A DNA stretch of 64,000 nucleotides, from assembly GCA_945860065.1 (NCBI GenBank), contig CAMAPI010000001.1, forward strand, positions 1 through 64,000, in the 5' to 3' direction. The notes under the pieces were generated by a model. The model did not search any database and had not been told where the DNA came from. It saw nothing but the letters and a program-made list of their open reading frames with translations. This DNA is from Chryseobacterium gleum. Its GTDB lineage: Bacteria; Bacteroidota; Bacteroidia; Flavobacteriales_D; Crocinitomicaceae. Below, piece after piece: positions 16,795 through 25,400 of this stretch. The position numbers were made by a program, and so were the translations under genes. Each line of letters starts with the position of its first letter. Position 1 is the first letter of the stretch.

Positions 16795-19491
16795 TTAACG
16801 AATTAAGTTGACCGTACCAGTAACAACTACGCGCTCATCCAAATCTGGATTTTTGAAAAGAATGCGGTACGTATAAACTCCTTCTTGCGCATCTAATCCT
16901 TCTTCACCTACTGAGCCATCCCAACCAAACAATACATTTCGTGTTTCAAAGAGCACTTCACCCCAGCGGTTATAAATCTGCATTTCAAAGTTGGAAGGAT
17001 CATAACCAGAATAGAATATTGGTAAGAATACCTGATTGTTTTGATCTCCATCCGGCGTGAAACTATTTGGGATGTAATAAAGCTCGTTGTATTGGTATCC
17101 AATCGAAAAGGACATGCTATCCAAACAGTTGAGGGCTGTTAATGCGATTAAGTTGATGGTATAACCATTCATTGTACTTTGGAAAATATGCGAAGGCTCT
17201 ACTTCGGTAGACATTTGTCCGTCTCCGAAATTCCATATATAATTTGTTGCTCCAGTGGATAAATTGCTGAATTGAACATATTGTGCCTCATTCGTGAAAA
17301 TACTTATAGGTGATTCGAAATCGGCATTTGGTAAGTCTTCCACATAAATGTAATTAGCCATTGAGTTGGAAGCAAAACAACCATTCACCGTTGTAGCCGC
17401 AAGTGTAACATCAAATGTTCCTCCTGTTGGGAAAAGAATCGTAGTGGACGAACCAGTTCCAGTTAAGGCATTGCTTGTCGACCAATTGTAAGTTGCATTC
17501 GTTTGATCTGTCGCCGTAAACGTCACGCCAAGTGGCGCACATCCTTCCACAATGTTTGAACTAAATGTCACGATTGGTAACGGATTCACCGTCACTGTTC
17601 CACTTGCTGGTAAACTTGGACAATTCAATAAAGTGTAAATAACGGTTAGCGTAGTATCTACTAATGGACTCAAGGTCTGACTTGCCCCACCAACTAAATT
17701 CAACGGCCCCCATGTATAACTTCCTCCGGTAAGATTCGGAGTGGCTGTAAGCGTTACATTGTCCCCTTCACAGATCGTTGCACTTGACAAGGTAACAACA
17801 GGAATTGGATTTACCGTCACAATCGCATTGACACTTGGGCTCGTACAATTGTTCAAGGTATAAGCTACTGAATACGTAGTCGTAGTTCCTGGACTCACTT
17901 GAATGGAAGCTGTGGTTTCCCCCGTTGACCATAAATAGGTTCCGTTTGGTAAATTCGCACTTGCATTTAGCGTGGCAACTGAACCAAAACAAATCGTCGT
18001 ATTCGAAGTTGCTGCAACAGGAATAGGATTTACTAAAACTGTTGAACTTGCCGTATCAGTACATCCTTGTAAATTGTAAATCACGGTGTAAGTCGAAGTT
18101 GTATTTGGTGTTACCGTTATGGAATTCCCTGTTGATGGCAAAGGCGACCAAGCATATGTTCCTCCGATTAAATCAACGCTACTTGTTAAGGTAGTTGTAG
18201 AACCAATACAAATGGTATCATTGGCAACTGTTACAATTGGATTCGGTTTAACTATGATATCCGCAGAGACACTCGGAGCAACACAGCCGCTGGCACTTGT
18301 ATAGACCACAGAATATGTTGTACTCGTTGTAGGAGCGGCACTTAAGGAAGCGGTAGTTGCTCCTGTAGACCATAAGTATGTACCACCGGCAGAAATATTT
18401 GAAACGAACAATGTTCCTGTTTGACCAAGACAAATACTGTCATTCACTACTTGCGGTTGAGGAGTGGCTTCAACGGATACTAAAACGGTACTTGTACTTG
18501 TACAGCCATTTACGTTGTATTGAACAGAGTATGTGGTACTTGTCGTTGGATTGACAGACAAAGTTGACCCACTACCTAAAATATTTCCACCTAATGACCA
18601 TGTCCATGTTCCGCCTGCTGTCGATGAACTTGCACTTAATGTTCCTGATCCGCCTTGACAAATCGTAATAGGAGGAACGGTAATCGTTGGTCCAGGATTG
18701 ACAACAACTGCCGTTGTGCCATTCGCTACGCCACAATTTGGGATCGTTACAACTACGGTGTAATTTCCAGCAGCTGCTAACGTTGGTGCGGCAATTGTCG
18801 GATTTTGAATCAAAGAAGTAAATCCGTTTGGACCTGACCAAGCATAGGTGTAAGCCCCCGCCGGATTTGCCGTGGTGGTTAAATTCAATGGTTGTCCAGC
18901 ACAAATCGGACTATTTGAACCTGCTGTAATCGTAGGTGTTAGACAACAGTTGATGTACATCTGAATACGTCCGATGTTGTAATTAACCTCAGACCAGATA
19001 TTTGCCATTGCTGCGCCTGTTCCCGCAGGACATGACTGCATTCCACTGCGTTGTAAAGTCGTATTGAATCCGTTAATGCTTGTGACAAAATTAGCCGGAC
19101 CATAACTGTTCACACAGTTTGCTCCACGAGCACCATACACACCGATGATATCGCCAGATGCAACGGGAATGTTACACGGAACAACTCCTGTAGCTGGGGC
19201 ATTTGTAATGGTAAATAATTGAATAAAACTATTGGTTGTTCCTGCAAATGCCGGAGGTGGACCAGCCGTAAATCTAACGACACGTATGGTTTGAGTACCT
19301 GCCGCATTTGCATCAGGCGGAACGTACAAACCACAAATGGTAAAAGTTGTAGGAGCTGTAAAATGATAGCCTCGAATCATGCTGGTGAATGTTGTCACTT
19401 GTCCACCAACGCTAATTGGTGTGCCTTGGGAAAAGACAGGTGTCATGCTCCAAAGGATAATGCTGAGTAATACTAGTTGTTTTAATTTCAC
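16795..19491 (-). CDS. T9SS type B sorting domain surface protein with Ig-like and PKD modules
   Basis: The 898-residue protein has a signal peptide (LKQLVLLSIILWSMTPVFSQG), an N-terminal globular region (about 25-185) with several Cys pairs, then about six Ig-like modules of roughly 75-80 residues each with the rhythm ICxGxxxTLxA...GGTYxW...TTTYxVxYxxxGC, a PKD domain (IWNFGDGQMSTEVEPSH) and the C-terminal CHU_C/gliding-motility-associated domain (YYIPNSFTPDGDQNNQ, YNRWGEVLFE, GVYTYRI). That C-terminal domain is the T9SS type B signal, so the protein is exported across the outer membrane and placed on the cell surface. It starts two bases after the stop of the giant paralogue upstream and shares a closely similar C-terminal third with it. 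Confidence 0.9.
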   Translation of the reverse strand: MKLKQLVLLSIILWSMTPVFSQGTPISVGGQVTTFTSMIRGYHFTAPTTFTICGLYVPPDANAAGTQTIRVVRFTAGPPPAFAGTTNSFIQLFTITNAPATGVVPCNIPVASGDIIGVYGARGANCVNSYGPANFVTSINGFNTTLQRSGMQSCPAGTGAAMANIWSEVNYNIGRIQMYINCCLTPTITAGSNSPICAGQPLNLTTTANPAGAYTYAWSGPNGFTSLIQNPTIAAPTLAAAGNYTVVVTIPNCGVANGTTAVVVNPGPTITVPPITICQGGSGTLSASSSTAGGTWTWSLGGNILGSGSTLSVNPTTSTTYSVQYNVNGCTSTSTVLVSVEATPQPQVVNDSICLGQTGTLFVSNISAGGTYLWSTGATTASLSAAPTTSTTYSVVYTSASGCVAPSVSADIIVKPNPIVTVANDTICIGSTTTLTSSVDLIGGTYAWSPLPSTGNSITVTPNTTSTYTVIYNLQGCTDTASSTVLVNPIPVAATSNTTICFGSVATLNASANLPNGTYLWSTGETTASIQVSPGTTTTYSVAYTLNNCTSPSVNAIVTVNPIPVVTLSSATICEGDNVTLTATPNLTGGSYTWGPLNLVGGASQTLSPLVDTTLTVIYTLLNCPSLPASGTVTVNPLPIVTFSSNIVEGCAPLGVTFTATDQTNATYNWSTSNALTGTGSSTTILFPTGGTFDVTLAATTVNGCFASNSMANYIYVEDLPNADFESPISIFTNEAQYVQFSNLSTGATNYIWNFGDGQMSTEVEPSHIFQSTMNGYTINLIALTALNCLDSMSFSIGYQYNELYYIPNSFTPDGDQNNQVFLPIFYSGYDPSNFEMQIYNRWGEVLFETRNVLFGWDGSVGEEGLDAQEGVYTYRILFKNPDLDERVVVTGTVNLIR

Positions 19492-19493
19492 TT

Positions 19494-22400
19494 TTATCTA
19501 ATTAAATTAACATGACCGACGATCATTTTTCGCTCGTCAAAATTAGGGATTTTAATGAATATCTGATAGGTATATACACCGACTTCTGCATCTTTTCCTT
19601 CTACTCCGTAAGAACCATCCCAACCGATGCTAGGATCATTACTTTCGAATATTATTTCTCCCCAACGATTAAAGACGTAAAATGTATAGTTGTAGTTGTC
19701 TATTCCACTTGTAAATATTGGTGTAAACACCTGATTATTCATGTCTCCATCTGGTGTAAATGAATTAGGAATGTAATAAACCAAACCTGGATCATAACCA
19801 ATATAGTATTGAGCAGTGTCGGTACAACCTAGATTGGAAATAGCGGTTAAAATAACGGTAACTCCAAGCTCATTCCCGACAAATGTATGGTTTGGACCTT
19901 CCTCCGTCGAGGTACCACCATCTCCGAAATTCCATGCATATGTTAAAGCTCCCAAACTATTGTTCATGAAATTCAATGTCTGATTGGGCTCTGTGAACAT
20001 GGTTGAGGATGGTTCAAATGCTGCAATTGGATAATTGTCCACCTGTATGTAATTTGCGATGATCTCTGTTACCGTACACCCATTCAATGTGGTAGTTAAA
20101 GTAACATCAAATCCTCCATTCATCTGGAATTGTAAATTGGTTTGAGAGCCAGCGCCTGTTAAGGCATTACTCGTAGACCAACTATACGATGTGTTACTTA
20201 CATCATCTGCCGTTAAAGTCACCGATAGGGGATTACATCCTTGCGTAATGTTTGCACTAAATGTGGCAATCGGAAGTGGATTTACGGTAATTGAACTCGT
20301 AGCTACAATACTCGTACAGCCATTCAAGGTGTAGTATACGGAAATGGTCGAATCGTTCAAAGGTGAAACCGTCTGACTCGCCGCACCAGCAACTCCTGGA
20401 GTTCCCCAATAGAATGTACCACCTAATAGATTTGGAATGGCAGTGATGATGGCATTGTCTCCCGCACAAATCGTACTATTGTTTACTCCTAATGTTGGAA
20501 CTGGATTAACAGTAACAATGGAATTTACGATTGGACTAAGACAGCCATTTAAATTATATACAACAGTATAAGTGGTCGTGGTAGATGGACTCACTTGAAT
20601 GGTATCATTTATTTGAGTCGTAGACCAAACAAAAGATCCGCCAGTAAGTGGAGCTGTTGCAATCAATTCAGCTGTTTGTCCGTTACAAATGGTCTGATTC
20701 GAAGTGAGCGGGGTAGAAACGGGTTTCACAAAAATTTCTACTGAACTCGTATCCGCACAACCAAGTAAAGAATAAATTACTTGGTAATTTGTTGTCGCAA
20801 TTGGCGAAACCGAAATACTGGATGTTATAGCATTTGAAGGAGTCCAATTATAGGTTCCCCCGGCAAGATTTACGTTGGACGAAATCGTTGTGCTTTGTCC
20901 AACACAAATGGTGTCGTTTTGCGTACTGATTACCGGATAAGGATTTACAATTATGGTCATGCTTGCGGTATTCGCACATAATCCTGCATTTGGTTGGAAA
21001 GTGTACGTCGTTGTCGTTGTATAATTCGGAGCCGGACTCCATGTTCCTGCCACATTGTTTGTCGAAGTTGTTGGCAATGTGAACAATCCATTTGTACAAA
21101 TAGCTGCAATTTGTGTGAAAGCTGGATTGGTATTAGGTGTAAATGTGACCGTAATACTTTCTGTGTCAAAACAACCATTGGCATTAGTACCTGTGTAAGT
21201 ATAGGTTCCCGCTGTTGTGACGCTTAAATTTGCCACACTGGAAACCACCGAAGTACCATTACTCCAAGATGCACTTGTTCCACCAACACCCGTTAATGAA
21301 ATCTGCGTGGTGTTACAATCAAGCACCGTTGCATTGGTATTATTCGTAATCGCAGCTGTTGGAGTTACAATGTTTTGCGTGATTATTTGTGCAGCAGTTG
21401 CTGTACATCCATTAGACCCTGTGACTGTTACCGTATAGGTTCCAAGTGCAGTTACTGAAAGCGCTGCAGCAGATCCAACAACCGCTGTTCCATTCGACCA
21501 AGAATAGCTTCCACCACCTGTTGCTGTTAACGCAATGGTTGCAGAAGTACAGGTTAAAATCGTCGTACTTGGCGTGTTAATTCCAGCAGTTGGTGCAGTT
21601 GTATTTTGTGTAATGGTTGAAGCAGCTGTCGCCGTACAGCCGTTTGTTCCTGTAACTGTCACAGTATAGGTGCCTGGACTTGTAACGTTAAGTGTTGCTG
21701 CTGTCCCGACAACGACCGTTCCATTGGACCACGAATATGTCCCGCCGCCAGTTGCTGTTAAGGTAATACTTGTCGTTGTACAGGTTAATATAGTGGTAAT
21801 TGGCGCCGTAATAGCAGCCGATGGCGCTGTAATATTTTGTGTAATTGTTTGCGAAGCAGTTGCTGAACATCCATTTGCGGCTATTATTGTAAGCGTATAA
21901 ATACCAGGTGTTGTAACTGAAATGGTAGGGGTCACACTGATTAATGCTGGATTTGTCCAAGAAATACTTCCAACTCCATTCGCGGTTAATGAGATACTTG
22001 TATTCGTACATGTAAGGATAGTAGATATTGGAGCCGTTATGCTTACCGAAGGCGCTGTATTATTTTGTGTGATTGTTTGTACTGCCGTTGCTGTACATCC
22101 ATTTGCTGCCGTAACCGTTACAGTATACGTTCCAGGAGTACTTACGATTAATGAAGCAGTCGTTCCAACTATGGCCGTTCCATTAGACCAAGAATACGTT
22201 CCTCCACCAGTTGCAGTAAGAGTGATTGCAGGAGTTGTACATGTCAACACGCTAGTTGCAAGTGCATTAATTTGAGCAACTGGAGCGGTGCTATTCTGGG
22301 TTATTATTTGACTAGCCGTTCCAGTACATCCATTTCCACCAGTGACAGTTACCGTATAGGTCCCAGGGACTGAAACCGCTAAGATGGATGATGTTCCAAC

Positions 22401-25400
22401 AATGGCCGTTCCATTTGACCATGAATAAGCTCCTCCAGAAGTAATTAAATTAATATTGGTCGCTGTACAAGTCAATATCGTAGTTGCAGGAGGTGTTATC
22501 GTTACATTTGGAGCACTAATATTCTGGGTGATGTTTTGAACAGCTGTTGCCGTACAACCATTAGCACCCGTTACAGTCACCGTATATGATCCCGGGGTTG
22601 TCACGACTAGCGTTGCCCCAGTCCCGACAATTGCGGTTCCATTAAACCAAGAATAAGATGCCCCGCCCGTCGCTGTTAAAGTGATACTGGTTAGGGTACA
22701 TGTCAAGACGTTCGTCGTAGGAATGTTAATGGATGCAAGCGGCAAACTAATATTTTGTGTAATTACTTGAGACCCAGTTGCTGTACAGCCATTTGTTCCA
22801 GTAACAGTTACGGTGTACGTGCCGGCAGTGGTTACTGATATACTTGCAGTTGTACCAACTACAGCTGTTCCATTGGACCATGAATAAGTTCCACCGCCAG
22901 ATGCTGTTAATTGGATACTCGTTGTGGCACAAGTTAAAGTAGTGCTTGTTGGTGGTGTAATTACCACAAGCGGCGGAGCAATATTTTGGGTTACGATTTG
23001 TGTCGCAGTTGCCGTACATCCGATTGCTGCAGTTACGGTTACTGTGTAAGTTCCAGGTGTGGTAATCGTTAACGATGCATTTGTTCCGACAACTGCCGTA
23101 CCATTGGACCAAGAATAACTAACACCACCAGTTGCCGTTAGTGTAATGCTTGTTGTCGCACAATTAAGTTCGGTAGAAGTTGGTGGATTAATATTTGCAG
23201 GCGGAGGCGTGCTATTCTGCGTAATCGTGATCGAAGCGGTTGCAGTACAACCATTCGCTCCTGTTGCAGTGACTGTATATGTTCCAGGAAGTGTAACGTT
23301 TAGCGTCGCATTGGCCCCAACATTTGCAGTACCGTTACTCCAGCTATAGCTGTTTCCTCCGGTTGCAACTAAGCTAATACTCGTTGTTGCACAGGTTAAG
23401 ACCGTTGTACTTGGCGGGGTGATTGCTGCTGCAGGCGCAACAATATCTTGCGTAACCGTTGTAGACGCAGTTGCCGTACAGCCATTTGCAGCGGTTACGG
23501 TTACGGAATAGATTCCTGGCGTGGAAACACTCATAATGGCGTTTGTATTTCCGTTAGACCATAAATAAGATCCACCACCAACTGCTGTTAAGGTAATACT
23601 TGTCACCGCACAAGTCAATAAGCCATTATTGCTTGACGTAACACTTGTTGTAGGTGCTGTAATATTTTGTGTAATGATTTGACTTGTACTTGCTGAACAG
23701 CCATTTGGACTCGTCACCGTTACGCTGTAGGTACCAGGAGTCGTTACGGATAAACTAGATGAGGTACTTCCTCCTGTCCAAAGGTACGTTCCCCCACCTG
23801 TAGCGACCAATGTAATACTCGTCGTGGCGCAAGTCAGGATAGTGCTATTAGCATTAATAATTGGAGTTGGAACCACTACGTTTTCTGTAATGGAAATAGT
23901 CGTGGTCGCATCACAGCCATTCGCACCTGTCACCGTTAAGGTATAGGTATTTGCTGAAGATATATTTACGGCTGCCGTCGTACCTATAACACTAGCGCCA
24001 TCGAACCAAGAATAGGTGCCTCCACCTGTACCTGTGAGGGTAATACTCGGCGTTGTACACGTTAGTATGGTCGTAGCCGGACTTGTAATCGCTGCATTTG
24101 GCAATGAAATATTTTGAGTGATTACTTGACTTGAAGTACCTATACAGCCATTTGTTCCAGTTGCGGTAACCGTATAAGTTCCTGGAGTAGAAGCGCTAAT
24201 CAAAGAACTCGTACCTATGGAGCTTGTGCCATTTGACCATGAATAGGAGATTCCCCCAGAAGCTTGTAAGTCAATACTTGGTGTTGTACACGTTAAAATA
24301 GTAGTTGAAGGTGTAGCAATTGTTGAATTTGGCAAACTTATGTTTTGCGTGATAACTTGCGCAACGCTTGATGTACAACCATTCGTTCCTGTAACGGTAC
24401 AGGTATATGTGCCCGGGGCATTTACGGCAATTGTTGCCGTAGTACCAACCACCGTTGTTCCATTCGACCAAGAATAAGTTCCGCCGCCCGTTGCTGTTAG
24501 GTTGACACTCGTTGTTGTACAGGTTAAGATGCTTGTGCTTGGTGGAGTAATGGCTACTACGGGTGGACTGATATCCTGTGTAATGATTTGAGAAGCTGTT
24601 GCAGTACAACCGCTTGCAGAAGTTACAGTTACTGTATATGTGCCAGGACTTGTCACGTTGAGTCCCGAAGCGGCTCCAACTACAGCTGTTCCATTAGACC
24701 AAGAATACGTTCCACCGCCAGTCGCTGTCAAAGTAATGGACGGTGTCGTACACGTTAAAATAGTTGTTGTTGGTGCGGTAATGGCAGCACTTGGCAATGG
24801 ATTGACCGTTACAGTAAGCGTTGCGGTTGTTGCACAAACTCCTGCTGTTGGTGTAAAGGTATAGGTCGTCGTTTGTTGATTGTTCAAAGCAGGGGACCAC
24901 GTTCCTGTGATTAAATTTGTCGATGTTGTTGGCAAGGCATTTAATGCGCCGCCCGCACAAATCGCGGCTATTGGATTGAACGTTGGTGTCACATTTGGAT
25001 TGACAATCAATGTTCCATTGACGTTTGTAGCCCCATCCCATAGCCCACCACCGGCAGCACTATATCCACCATAGGATGTACAGCCATTCATAGCATAACT
25101 GAAGGCGTAATAATAGGTTCCAGGACTTAAACCTGAAATAAGCCCCGAATATTCATCATTATTTGGATTAATTAATGATAGCGGATTATATGTAGCTGCA
25201 CTCCAACTTGTACTTGGCCAGGTTGCCGGATTGGTATTACTGGTATTATACGCAAATTGAACGGTAATTCCCGCACCTTGTCCAGTTGGAGGCGTCACCC
25301 CAGCCTCATATACTTGACCGTAAATGGTCAATGTTTGACCTTGACAAATCGTTGATGTTCCAGGAAATTGAATATTTGCCCAATCAACGACATTGGAAAC

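Noticed and set aside
21123-24791. Regularly spaced repeats resembling a CRISPR array
   Set aside because: The repeats are ~229 bp, in frame, protein-coding and without unique spacers. No cas genes are present.
21217-24864. Plus-strand frames of 70-120 codons across the adhesin repeats (for example 21922-22275)
   Set aside because: They are antisense images of the Thr/Ser-rich repeats with the same Val/Pro-rich periodicity; none has its own promoter or a plausible domain.
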